Position numbers and translations under genes: made by a program. From the NCBI GenBank assembly GCA_021297795.1, contig JAJTGL010000002.1, positions 46,431 through 110,430 of the forward strand: a stretch of DNA of 64,000 bases, in the 5' to 3' direction. Positions 16,440-25,436 of the stretch are shown here, piece after piece. Below the pieces are notes generated by a model that worked only from the letters and a program-made list of their open reading frames with translations, searched no databases and had not been told where the DNA came from. The first letter of the stretch is position 1. Each line of letters starts with the position of its first letter. The DNA is from Planctomycetaceae bacterium. GTDB taxonomy: Bacteria > Planctomycetota > Phycisphaerae > Phycisphaerales > SM1A02.

Positions 16440-17966
16440 TCACCGCACCCGCGTGAAGAACTTCCGCTGCCCTGCCGGTCCGAGGACCAGCTTTCCCTCG
16501 AAGAGCGCGCAAGCAACGGGCGTGGTGCCACCATCGGAGGAACGCAGGTTGAGCGTCGCGCGTTCGCCCTCGCGAGTGACGGTCCAGGTGCCGCGTTGCA
16601 CGACGTCGGCCGGCGAATCGAAGGTCGCTCCCGGGCCGCCGCCAGCGCTGCGGCTCGAGATCGTGTAGCGCCCATCTGCGGCGAGATCGAGGATGCGCTC
16701 GGTGACCATCGTCGCCGAGCCGCCCGCGTCGAAGCCGCCGCCCGCCGAAAGCACTTCCTCCGTGCTCCACGTTCCGATGAAGGCGGCATCGGCGGCACCG
16801 ACGACCTCCTTCACCGGGATGAAGCGCACGGTCGCGAAGATGTCGCGGGCGATCTTCTCGTTGCGCGCGATGTCCTTCTCCATGGCGAGGATGCCGACGC
16901 CGACCAGCCGCCCCTTCTCGGCGCGCGCGATCACGCGGACCTGCATGCGGCCACCGTCGGCGGTCGGTACCGAGGAGCGGACGACAACGCCGCCGCCGGG
17001 CAGCTTCTCGACATCACCCTCGCGCGCGATCTCGTCGGTCGCGAGCAGCGCCCGGGCGGCCTTCAGCGCGGTTTCACCGTTCGCAAGCGGGCTCGGGTCG
17101 TCCCAGGCAACGGAGGTGAGCGCGTAGAACTCGGGAAGTTGACCCTCCACCAGGGGCACCGCCGGCAGGACGGTCGTGGTCGGACCTTGCTGCTCCACAC
17201 GCCACTTCGCGTCGTGGCGGAACCCGTAGCCGCCGATCTCGTTCAGCGTTTCCCTGGTGCCGTCGGCAGCGACCTCGCCGGTCGTCTTGGCCGGTGTCTT
17301 GCCGTCCGTCTTGCCGTTCGCGTCTCCGTCCTGCATGTCGGTACGTCCCGCAGGCTTCGCTGCTGCGTCCGTCGGACTCGCCGCGCCGATCGCGCGCACG
17401 CTTGCGGCGAGGGCCGTCGCGGCGGCGGTGCGGCTTGCGATCGACTTGTCCGTGCAGAGCGCAAGCACGGTGACCATCTTGCCGCCCACCACCCGGCATG
17501 CGACGCAGACCGGGCGTGTCTGGCCGGCCTCGTCGGTCGCCTCGTAGTTCGCGGTCAGGATGCCGTCGGCCCGTCGCTCGACCGCGCCCTTGCGCACGAG
17601 CTTCGACGCCCCCTGGAAGCTTGCGAGCAGCAGGGCGTCGAAGCCCGCGTCGTCGGCGACCTTGGCCGGATCCGCGCAATCGGTGGAACTCGCGGCGTAG
17701 AACTCGGGGTCCTGCTCGTCGACGGCATCGAGGCTCGGGATGAGCAGCACCATCGCGCCCTCGATCTGGCTGAGCCACGTCGGTTCATGCTCGATCGCGA
17801 ATCCGCCCGCAGTGCACTCGGCAGTCTTGCGCGACGGCTTCGAGGGTGCCGCGTCCGACGACGCGGGCGTCGACTGCGCCGTTGTCATCGCGAACGCGAG
17901 GGAGGGCGCGAGGAGCGCGTTGAGTGCGATCGTGGCGACGAAGAGGCGTGGGCTCGTGTGGCGCAT
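16440..17966 (-). CDS. Secreted protein of unknown function with an internal duplication
   Basis: The protein has 508 residues and a signal peptide ending near AFA (residue 26). Two related blocks are visible. The first (about 53-100) reads GGFAIEHEPTWLSQ ... LLIPSLDAVDEQDPEFYAAS. The second (about 243-290) reads GGYGFRHDAKWRVEQ ... VLPAVPLVEGQLPEFYALT. Both share P-EFYA and a following DDP/ADP, and each continues into a similar alpha/beta segment, so the body is a tandem repeat joined by a Lys/Thr-rich linker. The C-terminal 120 residues (FIGTWSTEEVLSAGGGFD ... LDLAADGRYTISS ... RGTWTVTREGERATLNL) look like a small beta-barrel. No family is assigned. It stands alone between two secreted-protein genes. 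Confidence 0.75.
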   Translation of the reverse strand: MRHTSPRLFVATIALNALLAPSLAFAMTTAQSTPASSDAAPSKPSRKTAECTAGGFAIEHEPTWLSQIEGAMVLLIPSLDAVDEQDPEFYAASSTDCADPAKVADDAGFDALLLASFQGASKLVRKGAVERRADGILTANYEATDEAGQTRPVCVACRVVGGKMVTVLALCTDKSIASRTAAATALAASVRAIGAASPTDAAAKPAGRTDMQDGDANGKTDGKTPAKTTGEVAADGTRETLNEIGGYGFRHDAKWRVEQQGPTTTVLPAVPLVEGQLPEFYALTSVAWDDPSPLANGETALKAARALLATDEIAREGDVEKLPGGGVVVRSSVPTADGGRMQVRVIARAEKGRLVGVGILAMEKDIARNEKIARDIFATVRFIPVKEVVGAADAAFIGTWSTEEVLSAGGGFDAGGSATMVTERILDLAADGRYTISSRSAGGGPGATFDSPADVVQRGTWTVTREGERATLNLRSSDGGTTPVACALFEGKLVLGPAGQRKFFTRVR

Positions 17967-18233
17967 GGTCGAAGCCTACCGAAAGCGCGGCTCGTCGAAC
18001 GATCGAACAGGCCGAAAGGCCGCGGAAACACGGAGGAACGACGGGGAAGTCGGTCGGACGCGGCGATCGGTGGTCGGTAGGAGAGCATTTCTCCATTCCG
18101 TGCATCGATCCTGCGAGAAGTCCATGGCTCTCCTCGGAGAGAGGGCAACAGGCGGAGTCGCGCTCTTGGAGTGCGACCCGGACACAGGACGCTCTCATCA
18201 GGATCCGAACACTTCTCTCCACAGGACCGACAC

Positions 18234-18929
18234 ATGCACTCCCTCACCAGACTCCTCTCGCACTCCCACGCATTCTCCTGCCTCGTCGTTTCCGGCGCCG
18301 CATTGGTGGCCGCGGCGACCGCGCACGCCAACCTCCTCACCAATCCGGGCTACGAGGTCTCGACGATCACCACCGCGAACAACGTGCTCAACAACTTCAT
18401 CGGCTTCCAGGGCGTCTGGGGTCCGGAGCTGGGCACCATCACCGGTGCCACGGGTGGCGTGACGCCGTTCGCGGGATCACAGATGCACAGCCTCACCAAT
18501 GCCGGTGGCGTCGCGACGCAGACCTTTCAGGCGGTCGACGTGTCGAGCTTCTCGGCGCTGATCAACGCGGGCAACGCGCAGATCGCGGCAAGCGCCTTCT
18601 TCAACACCGTCGGCGGCTACACCGGTGCCCAGTCGTCGGTCGTCGTCCTCTTCTTCAGCGGTGCAACGTACTCGTCGTTGCTCGGCAACTCGGGCTTCGG
18701 TGGGCTGAACCTCGATGCGAACCCCCTCACGTGGGAGAACCGCTCGGTTACCTCGATGATCCCGGTCAACACCACATGGGTCGTCTTCCAGGGGGCCTAC
18801 AGCAACGCCTCGATCGGCAACAACCCCGGCTTCATCGACGATGCGTTCATGGACATCACCGCGGTGCCTGCGCCGGGCGCGCTCGCGCTTCTCGGCTTGG
18901 CGGGCATCGTCGGACGCCGTCGCCGCTGA
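18234..18929 (+). CDS. PEP-CTERM-type sorted exoprotein
   Basis: From ATG 18234 the protein has 231 residues. A signal peptide (FSCLVVSGAALVAAATAHA) is followed by a beta-rich domain beginning NLLTNPGYEVSTITT, like the galactose-binding-fold exoproteins common with this tail. The end, VPAPGALALLGLAGIVGRRRR, is a tripartite sorting signal: a short Pro-rich motif, a hydrophobic helix and an Arg cluster, of the PEP-CTERM/exosortase type found in Planctomycetes. It should be cut and transferred to the envelope by an exosortase-like enzyme, which is not in this window. Ligand and function are unknown. Confidence 0.82.
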   Translation: MHSLTRLLSHSHAFSCLVVSGAALVAAATAHANLLTNPGYEVSTITTANNVLNNFIGFQGVWGPELGTITGATGGVTPFAGSQMHSLTNAGGVATQTFQAVDVSSFSALINAGNAQIAASAFFNTVGGYTGAQSSVVVLFFSGATYSSLLGNSGFGGLNLDANPLTWENRSVTSMIPVNTTWVVFQGAYSNASIGNNPGFIDDAFMDITAVPAPGALALLGLAGIVGRRRR

Positions 18930-18953
18930 TCGATCGACCACGACACCACGTGC

Positions 18954-18990
18954 ACCGCGCGGCGAGCTGCAGTTGGCCTCGCCGCGCGGT
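18954..18990. terminator. Bidirectional hairpin terminator
   Basis: The 13-bp arms at 18954-18966 and 18978-18990 are perfect complements (ACCGCGCGGCGAG) with an 11-base loop. It sits 24 bases after the PEP-CTERM gene stop and 27 bases from the stop of the convergent laminin-B gene. Rightward the sequence continues CACTTTGGTT, so the T-tract is weak. Confidence 0.65.
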
Positions 18991-19017
18991 CACTTTGGTT
19001 CTGAAGGGTGGCTTCGG

Positions 19018-19782
19018 TCAATCCCACGCCGCGAGGAGCAGCGAAAGATCGGAGGCGCCGACCGATCCATCGCAATCGATGTCGCCGATCGTGCCGCCTC
19101 CCCAGTTGACGAGGAGCAGCGAGAGATCCGCAGCGGAGACGCTGCCGTCCCCGTCGAGATCCGGGCCCGAGCAGGTCTCGAGCACGACATTGTCGAGCGA
19201 GCCGGTGTCGGCACCCGTCTGATACTCGCAGCGAATCTGGAGCGAACTCAGCGCGCCCAGCACGGTTTGGATCTGCGTATCGGTCGCCACGGCGCCGCTG
19301 AGACTGTTCAACCGCCAACCACCTGCGGAGAGAGGCACGGTGTAGCTGCCCCATGCACCGACGGGAGGGTTCACGGGCGTGTCGAAGGCGATCGTGATGC
19401 CACCACCGGTCAGGATCACATCGCGATCGACGAACTGGTTCGCGGCGCCCGAGTAGACCTGGCGAAGATCGAAGTGCAGCGACCTTCCGTAGGCCTGCGA
19501 CTTGTCCCCGAGGAACTTCGCGGGTGCCACGAAGAAGATGACGCCTCCCGAGACGGAGTCGACCACCTGGATGTGTCCCGCCGGATTGCCGCCGTTCGCG
19601 ATCCACTGGACAGGAGTGGCCGTGTCGCCTTGTGCGGTCCAACCGTCCGCGTTGGTGTCGAAGGTGCTGGACACGTCGGCCGCCGCGGACGAAGTGACGA
19701 GGCATGCGGCGAGGCATATGGCGGTGCGTGTGGCGGCGAGCGGAACGTGCGGAAGGCGCAGTAGATCGGTTTGTCGAGGCAT
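19018..19782 (-). CDS. Secreted laminin-B-like protein with dockerin-like tail
   Basis: From ATG 19782 the protein has 254 residues with a signal peptide ending at about residue 34 (AACLVTSSAAA). The domain at about 36-195 has the features of laminin domain IV (B): STFDTNADGWTAQGD, WIANGGNPAGHIQVVD, YFVAPAKFLGDKS-type packing, GRSLHFDLRQVYSG and NPPVGAWGSYTVPLS. The C-terminus has two dockerin-like loops (DLDGDGSVSAADLSLLLVNW, DIDCDGSVGASDLSLLLAAW). It probably binds a glycan or matrix outside the cell. The upstream open frame to 20001 overlaps the terminator of the next gene and is rejected. Confidence 0.8.
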   Translation of the reverse strand: MPRQTDLLRLPHVPLAATRTAICLAACLVTSSAAADVSSTFDTNADGWTAQGDTATPVQWIANGGNPAGHIQVVDSVSGGVIFFVAPAKFLGDKSQAYGRSLHFDLRQVYSGAANQFVDRDVILTGGGITIAFDTPVNPPVGAWGSYTVPLSAGGWRLNSLSGAVATDTQIQTVLGALSSLQIRCEYQTGADTGSLDNVVLETCSGPDLDGDGSVSAADLSLLLVNWGGGTIGDIDCDGSVGASDLSLLLAAWD

Positions 19783-19920
19783 GGGATTCTCCGTGGGGAT
19801 CTGGGCGGTCGTTCCTCCATCATCAACAGTCTCCATGCCGGCCTCTCTGGACGAAAGAACCGAGGATTCGTTCGAAATGGACCGGCAAGGGACCTGCTCC
19901 ATGCCGCCTCCGATGCAAAG

Positions 19921-19954
19921 AACCCGGCCCGGAACGTATGTCCCGGGCCGGGTT
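19921..19954 (-). terminator. 12-bp perfect hairpin after the deiminase gene
   Basis: Arms AACCCGGCCCGG (19921-19932) and its exact complement (19943-19954) enclose a 10-base loop. It lies 29 bases past the stop of the leftward deiminase-family gene and upstream of the laminin-B gene. The leftward strand continues CTTTGCATCGG after the stem. Its position fits a terminator. Confidence 0.7.
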
Positions 19955-19982
19955 GGTGTTGCAGACACGCTTGCCGCGAGGC

Positions 19983-22310
19983 TTACGGGCAGGTTCCCCA
20001 TGCGCTCAGGACCGCGGCGAGGTCGACTCCATCGACCGCGCCGTTGCCATCGATGTCGCCGGCGCAGCCAGCGCAGGTGCCCCAGTCACTGAGGACCGAC
20101 GCGAGATCGCCGCCGTCCACCGCGCCGTTGCCGTCGATGTCGCCGGTGCAGGCGTCATCGGCGCGGATCACCGTCACCGACATGTAGTCATGGAAAGTCT
20201 CGTCCGCGGTGCGTTCGGCGTACACGAGGAAGCGCATCGAGCCGTCGGCCGCGATGTAGTTGCCGATGTTCGAGCGGATCGAGGCGACGAGCGTTTCGTC
20301 TTGATTACCCGCGAACGCGTCGACGTAGCGGTTCTGGCCGGTGCGGCCCTCGAAATCGCCCCACTGGCCCAGCGCGTTGTTCCAGACGTAGAGCTCGACC
20401 TGCGTGCAGTTGGCCGAGAATCCTTCCCAACGCACCTTGATCTCGTCGATGTCGGTGGTGGAGCCTGGGATGACGAAGCGGAAGAGGTTCGTCGCCTCGG
20501 CGCCGCTTGCCACGGTCGCACCGATGTAGCGGTTGGTGTCGGCGCTGGTGCCGGTCGCGTTCGAGGTGGCGAGCGCGGTGTAGTTGGCGGCGGTCAGCGC
20601 GGTCGCGACGGGCGACGCGTTCGTCGAGCTCCACGCCGTGGTCTGGCTGCCGAAACCGAACTTGTTGACGCCCGCGCCCGAGGCGAAGTCGAGCACGGTC
20701 GCCGTACCCGACGCGATGCGGAACGGGTTGCTGAAGGCGGCCGTGGTGTCGCCGTCCGTCGAGCGCGCGGTCACGCGGAGAAGCGCGTTCGTACTCGAGC
20801 CGGCGGGCACGGTCCAGTTGTAGGAGCCGCTGTCGGCGATCGCGCTCGCGATCGTCGTCCAGGTGGTTCCTCCGTCAAGCGAGTAGGCGAGATCGACGTT
20901 CGCAAGCGCCGCGTTGTTCGTGTCGGTCGCGTTCCAACGGATCGTCTGCGTGGAGCCGTTCAGCCACACGTCGCCGCCCGCGGGCTCGATCACATGCGCG
21001 GCCGGCAGCGCGCTCGTCGCGCGCGGAACCTGCTTCACGATGCAGTGGATCGCGCCCGAGGCCGAGATGATGCTCGAGCACTGGATCGGGACGATCTGGA
21101 CGCCCGGGCCGGCCGCGGCCTGCCACTTGGCGAGCGCATCGGCGTCGCGCGTGTTGTAGGCCGAGTTGCCGCCCGGCGCGAGCGCCGTGCCGTAGCACGG
21201 GATGAAGATGCGGTTGTTGACGCGGAAGGCGTTGGCGTAGGTGTAGTGGGTGGAGCCCACGTTCCACGCCTGCGGACGGAAGACCTCGTAGCCGAGCGCC
21301 TGCATGTACGGCACGGCGTTGTTGGTCACGCTGAGCGCGGTCGTGTTCGAGCCGGCGATGAACTCGCTGATGACGACGGTGTTCTCGTCGACGAGGTACA
21401 TCCACATGTCGACGTGGCCGGTGCCGTCGACCGAGAACGGAAGCTGCGGCATGATGTGCAGCGTGTCGATTCCCTGGAACGACTGGTGCAGCTCGCGGAT
21501 GAGCGCCTCGTTGTGCCCGCCGCTCGTCGGGTTGTCGAGGTTGACGAGCGCCGTGCAGAAGCCGGTGCGGTTCGGGCCGGGCTGGAAGTTGCCGCCCGAG
21601 TAGTAGAGGCCCTGGTCGTAGGTCGGCACGCCGAGCGTCGCATCGCCGACGAGGGTCGGGATGAAGTTGTCCTGCGGACGCGTCGGGTAGTAGTGGCTGT
21701 CGACCACGGCGAGCGTGCCGTTCTGGAAGATGAAGTGCGGTCCGTAGTCGCGCATCCACACCGAGTTGTTCGGCTGGACGATGAAGACGACCTTGCTGAG
21801 GTTCGCACCCGCGGCGGTGAACGCCGAGGCCGCCGAGCTCGCGGTGGTCTGGTTCGCGACGACGACGTAGGCGATCTCGTCGTACTGGGCGCTGCCCGTC
21901 AGGCTTGCGACCAGCGCGGTGACGACCGAGTTCCACGTGTTGCCGTACTGGTAGAGGACGCCGCGCGTCGGGGAGTACTCCGGTGGCGACGAGACGAGCC
22001 CGGTCGACGGAGCATCGGCGAGGCCGCCATCGCCGAGGTTGATCGCGTACGGCGTCAGGCGCTGCTTCGGGTCGAACGGCGTACCGCCTTCACGCACACG
22101 GGTGAGCGTCGACTTGTGCTCGGCCTCCACGCCGGGTTGCGCTTGCGGTGGCTTGGCTTCGGACGGCGAGGCGAGTGCCGCCGCGCACGGGAGCGCGAGT
22201 GCCGCCGCGCACGGGAGCGCGAGTGCGAATGCAACTCCGAGCCCGATGTCGCCCCTTCGGCTGGTAGTACGGTTGGACGGGAGTTTGGCCGTGGGAGTGG
22301 TGACGTTCAT
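19983..22310 (-). CDS. Secreted peptidyl-arginine/agmatine deiminase family protein with dockerin-like tail
   Basis: From ATG 22310 the protein has 775 residues. A signal peptide spans about 18-47 and contains an exact duplication (ALALPCAAALALPCAA). The deiminase fold covers about 85-400: VWMRDYGPHF (Asp188), YYSGGNFQ, GTGHVDMWMYL (His299) and IFIPCYGTALAPGG (Cys372), which are the catalytic Asp, His and Cys of the PPAD/agmatine-deiminase family. A Fn3-like segment (about 435-530) and a beta-sandwich (about 545-715) follow, then two loops, DIDGNGAVDGGDLASVLSDW and DIDGNGAVDGVDLAAVLSAW. It should convert Arg side chains or guanidino compounds to citrulline or ureido products plus ammonia outside the cytosol; the substrate is unknown. 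Confidence 0.85.
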   Translation of the reverse strand: MNVTTPTAKLPSNRTTSRRGDIGLGVAFALALPCAAALALPCAAALASPSEAKPPQAQPGVEAEHKSTLTRVREGGTPFDPKQRLTPYAINLGDGGLADAPSTGLVSSPPEYSPTRGVLYQYGNTWNSVVTALVASLTGSAQYDEIAYVVVANQTTASSAASAFTAAGANLSKVVFIVQPNNSVWMRDYGPHFIFQNGTLAVVDSHYYPTRPQDNFIPTLVGDATLGVPTYDQGLYYSGGNFQPGPNRTGFCTALVNLDNPTSGGHNEALIRELHQSFQGIDTLHIMPQLPFSVDGTGHVDMWMYLVDENTVVISEFIAGSNTTALSVTNNAVPYMQALGYEVFRPQAWNVGSTHYTYANAFRVNNRIFIPCYGTALAPGGNSAYNTRDADALAKWQAAAGPGVQIVPIQCSSIISASGAIHCIVKQVPRATSALPAAHVIEPAGGDVWLNGSTQTIRWNATDTNNAALANVDLAYSLDGGTTWTTIASAIADSGSYNWTVPAGSSTNALLRVTARSTDGDTTAAFSNPFRIASGTATVLDFASGAGVNKFGFGSQTTAWSSTNASPVATALTAANYTALATSNATGTSADTNRYIGATVASGAEATNLFRFVIPGSTTDIDEIKVRWEGFSANCTQVELYVWNNALGQWGDFEGRTGQNRYVDAFAGNQDETLVASIRSNIGNYIAADGSMRFLVYAERTADETFHDYMSVTVIRADDACTGDIDGNGAVDGGDLASVLSDWGTCAGCAGDIDGNGAVDGVDLAAVLSAWGTCP

Positions 22311-22575
22311 GGGAAGGAGGGAGTGCATCGGGTCGTTCAGTGGAGGTTGAGGGGCCTGTGCAGCACATGCATCCATGGCTGGAGAGGGTGATCTGAAGTC
22401 GGCGCGAGAGTCGGAACTCGTGAGGTACCCAGCCGGAGGGCCAGCCCGCCCCGAAAGCGCAGCCGACCCCTTTCGCCAACCACGGCGGTGGGGGTGCACG
22501 AGTTCGCACACAATGCCACAAAATCCGGACCGTGCAACGTCCGAGGTTCGGCGTGACGGTTCCGTCGGACGCCAC

Positions 22576-24183
22576 CTAGAGGAAGAGCAGCCGCTGCGCT
22601 GTCGGGCGCAGGCGGTCCGGGATCAGCGCGACCGCGTCCCGCAGGGCTCCGACCGAGGTCAATCGGACGACCGCGACGGCGAACAACGCGTACGAAAGCC
22701 CCGTCGCCGCGCATTCGACGAGCGCCATGAGGCGTGGGCTCACCCCCGGGGCGATCTCGAGCAGGATCTCGGCCGTGACCGTTCCGCCGAGCATGGCGCC
22801 GACTGCCGCGGACGCACCAAGCAGCGGGCCCTGGGCGATCGCGCGGGCGGTCGACAGCCACCGTGCCCGGTTCGCGCGGAGGAGCCAGACGAGTTGCCCG
22901 ATGCTCATGGCAGCCACGGTGATGCCGGTCGCCACCGAGATCAACGTGGAGTCGCGGAGCAACTGCTTGGGGAGCTCCAGATCGCCGCGTTGCTGGAGGC
23001 TGGCGAGGAGCGCACCGAGCGCGGCTCCCGCAAAGATGCCCAAGCCCTTGAGGGCCTCGAATCCCGCCATCGCCTTGAACCGTTGCAGGCCCGCCAGCGC
23101 GAAGCCAAGCATGCTGACCGCGGTTGCCCAGCAGCCGGCGGCCGTGAGTGCGATCACGGCGATGTTGGCCTCGGCCCACTTGCCGCCCCAGAGCAGTCGC
23201 TCGGTGGCGGGGAAGACGGCGATGAGCAGGAAGCAGATCAGCGAGCTGAAGAGCACTGCGCCGCTCGTCGTGTGGATCACCGCCAGCGATTCGCGCCTCG
23301 GGTCGCCACGTTCGCGCGCGAAGTGCGTGGCGAGCACGCTCGACAGGGGGCCTGCCATCAAGAGGACGGGCTGATTCGCCAGCTGGTACGCGAAGTAGAA
23401 GACGCCCATGCTTGCGAGGGCGAGCATCGGCTTCACGACGAGGAAGTTGAGCTGCGAGTTCAGCGAGAGCAGGACCGACACGATCGCTGGCCACAGCAGG
23501 ATCTTCGCGGTCTCCTTCACGGTGCCGCCGGACCAGCGATAGCTCACGTTGCTCATCGTGCCGTTGATGAAGTAGTAGAGGAGCTCGACCGCGGGTGCCA
23601 TCGCGATCGGAATCACCAGCGCGAGGGGGCCGGTCCCGGCCCAGGCGAGGATCGCGGTCGCGACCACGCGGAAGATCGCGATCGTGACGTCGAGTCGCGC
23701 CAGTTGCGGGAACTGCAGATCGACCGCCATCTTCATGCGGCCGACGATGGAGAACGCCAGGAGCACCTGGCTCAACGCGAAGACCTCGAGGGTCTCGGCG
23801 AGGCGTGGCGGAGTCTCCTTGAAGTCGAGCTGTGGAATCGCAAGGGCGACCGCGAGCGTGGCGACCGCGGCGAGCAGTCGGAACCAGAAGCCCCACCAGA
23901 AGACGCGGCCCGTGGAGGCGTCGTAGTCCTCCGGCCGGATCGTGGGCAGGTAGTGCGAGACGCCGCCGCCACGCAGCATGCAGCTGAAGCCCGTGATGCC
24001 GACGGCAATCGCGTAGGTCCCGACCTCCTGTTCCGTGAGGAAGTTGCCGACGATGATCTGCGAGACAAGCGTGCTGCTGCGCGCGACACCGCCCGCAAGC
24101 GTCATCGCGAGCACCGCGACCGCCGAAAGCCGTCCTGGGGTCGACGACGAGGTCGAGGTCGGGGTCGAGGTCGAGGGCGTCAC
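22576..24183 (-). CDS. Oligosaccharide flippase (Wzx/MATE-like membrane protein)
   Basis: The protein has 535 residues from GTG 24183, chosen because GAGG lies about 5-8 bases before it and the only in-frame ATG further up (24501) would add a hundred Arg-rich residues. The first 18 residues are Ser/Thr/Pro, coded by a near-repetitive GTCGAG stretch. About 12-14 membrane helices follow, starting SAVAVLAMTLAGGVARSSTLVSQII, with EVGTYAIAVGITGFSCML typical of the polysaccharide-biosynthesis flippase family. Such proteins move lipid-linked oligosaccharide across the inner membrane. No glycosyltransferase is adjacent. Confidence 0.8.
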   Translation of the reverse strand: MTPSTSTPTSTSSSTPGRLSAVAVLAMTLAGGVARSSTLVSQIIVGNFLTEQEVGTYAIAVGITGFSCMLRGGGVSHYLPTIRPEDYDASTGRVFWWGFWFRLLAAVATLAVALAIPQLDFKETPPRLAETLEVFALSQVLLAFSIVGRMKMAVDLQFPQLARLDVTIAIFRVVATAILAWAGTGPLALVIPIAMAPAVELLYYFINGTMSNVSYRWSGGTVKETAKILLWPAIVSVLLSLNSQLNFLVVKPMLALASMGVFYFAYQLANQPVLLMAGPLSSVLATHFARERGDPRRESLAVIHTTSGAVLFSSLICFLLIAVFPATERLLWGGKWAEANIAVIALTAAGCWATAVSMLGFALAGLQRFKAMAGFEALKGLGIFAGAALGALLASLQQRGDLELPKQLLRDSTLISVATGITVAAMSIGQLVWLLRANRARWLSTARAIAQGPLLGASAAVGAMLGGTVTAEILLEIAPGVSPRLMALVECAATGLSYALFAVAVVRLTSVGALRDAVALIPDRLRPTAQRLLFL

Positions 24184-24581
24184 CGCGGCACCTCGTTTGG
24201 ATGAAACGACCGCCCTACTCCGCGGAGCATGACCGAAGGAACCCGCGCTCCGTCGACGCGAGGGCTCGAGGATTCGGTCGCGGGAGGCTGATCGGCGCTC
24301 TCGAAGGATGGACGCACGGTGGGACGCACGGTGGGGACGAACGGTGGTGACGAACTTCCGATATCTCGCTCCACTCGGTCCACGAGCGGAGCGAAGGTAT
24401 CGGCGAAGGCGGCTATCCGGGTTCCGCACTTCTTCGGATGCAGGGGATTTCGGGGTCGGCCGCGAACAGGGAACCCGCGCTGGCTCGTCCAGACGTTCCA
24501 TTTCGTCAACACTTGAAGAGCCTGTGTGCGCATCCCCGGTCGCACGCGGCGGCGACGGCCTCGAGTGGGTAGTTTCAACGC
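24184..24581. other. Intergenic region with short tandem repeats
   Basis: No supported gene lies in these 398 bases between the divergent flippase and thiD genes. Positions 24311-24348 hold three 12-13 base copies of GACGCACGGTGGG with small changes. No clear promoter or TPP-riboswitch core was seen. Confidence 0.6.
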
Positions 24582-25364
24582 ATGCTCCCGACCGCTCTCA
24601 CCATCGCCGGATCCGACCCCTCGGGCGGGGCCGGGCTCCAGGCCGACCTGAAGACCTTCCACCAGCACGGGGTCTACGGGATGAGTGTGGTCACGCTCGT
24701 CACCGCGCAAAACACCCGTGGCGTCACCGCGATCGACTTCCTCTCGGCCGATCTCGTGCGCGCGCAGCTCGACGCGGTGCTGTCGGACATTCCACCCAAG
24801 GCCGCCAAGACTGGCGCCATTGGCCGAGCTGATCTGATCGAGGCAGTCGCCGAGCGGCTGCGCGCGAGGGAGTTTCCGCTCGTCGTCGATCCGGTGATGA
24901 TCTCGAAGCACGGACATCCGCTGCTCGAGGGCGATGCCGTGCGCGCGGTGGTCGAGCGGCTACTTCCGCTTGCCGAGGTCGTGACACCCAACCTGCATGA
25001 GGCCGCACGGATGACCGGAGGTCGCGTGGATCGCGCCGACGACATGGAACCCGCGGCGCGGCGGATCGCATCGATGGGACCTCGTCATGTGCTCGTCAAG
25101 GGCGGGCATCTCGCCGACGGCGCGATGGATCTTCTCTTCAGCGATGGCGTCGTGCGCACGTTTCCTTCGGAACGCCTTGTCTCGACGAGCACGCATGGAA
25201 CCGGCTGCACGCTGGCTGCCGCGATCACGGCGAGGCTGGCGCGTGGCGACGATGTCGTGACGGCGGTCGACGGCGCGCGGAGCTACGTGCGCGAGGCGAT
25301 CGCGCGTGCGCCGGGGCTTGGTCGGGGGTCTGGTCCGGTCGACCACTTCGCGCGCGTGCCGTGA
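24582..25364 (+). CDS. thiD: Hydroxymethylpyrimidine/phosphomethylpyrimidine kinase
   Basis: The 260-residue protein starts [20 protein letters not shown], the substrate-binding start of Thi[34 protein letters not shown] and [13 protein letters not shown] follow, and [15 protein letters not shown] is the ribokinase-fold anion hole with its catalytic Asp replaced by Cys, as is usual in ThiD. It phosphorylates HMP and HMP-P to HMP-PP in thiamine synthesis. It is a single-domain form with no ThiE fusion, and no other thi gene is nearby. The selO gene follows after 72 bases. Confidence 0.92.
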   Translation: MLPTALTIAGSDPSGGAGLQADLKTFHQHGVYGMSVVTLVTAQNTRGVTAIDFLSADLVRAQLDAVLSDIPPKAAKTGAIGRADLIEAVAERLRAREFPLVVDPVMISKHGHPLLEGDAVRAVVERLLPLAEVVTPNLHEAARMTGGRVDRADDMEPAARRIASMGPRHVLVKGGHLADGAMDLLFSDGVVRTFPSERLVSTSTHGTGCTLAAAITARLARGDDVVTAVDGARSYVREAIARAPGLGRGSGPVDHFARVP

Positions 25365-25436
25365 GCCGCCTTCGCAGTACACGCTCCGACGAGCCGCCGG
25401 CCTACCTTCGACCTGGCCGCCCTATCCTGCGCGTCC

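Noticed and set aside
24311..24348. 12-13 bp tandem repeats as an iteron origin or operator
   Set aside because: Only three imperfect copies, with no AT-rich stretch, DnaA box or replication gene nearby.
24480..24581. TPP riboswitch upstream of thiD
   Set aside because: No CUGAGA-type core or matching second helix was found.
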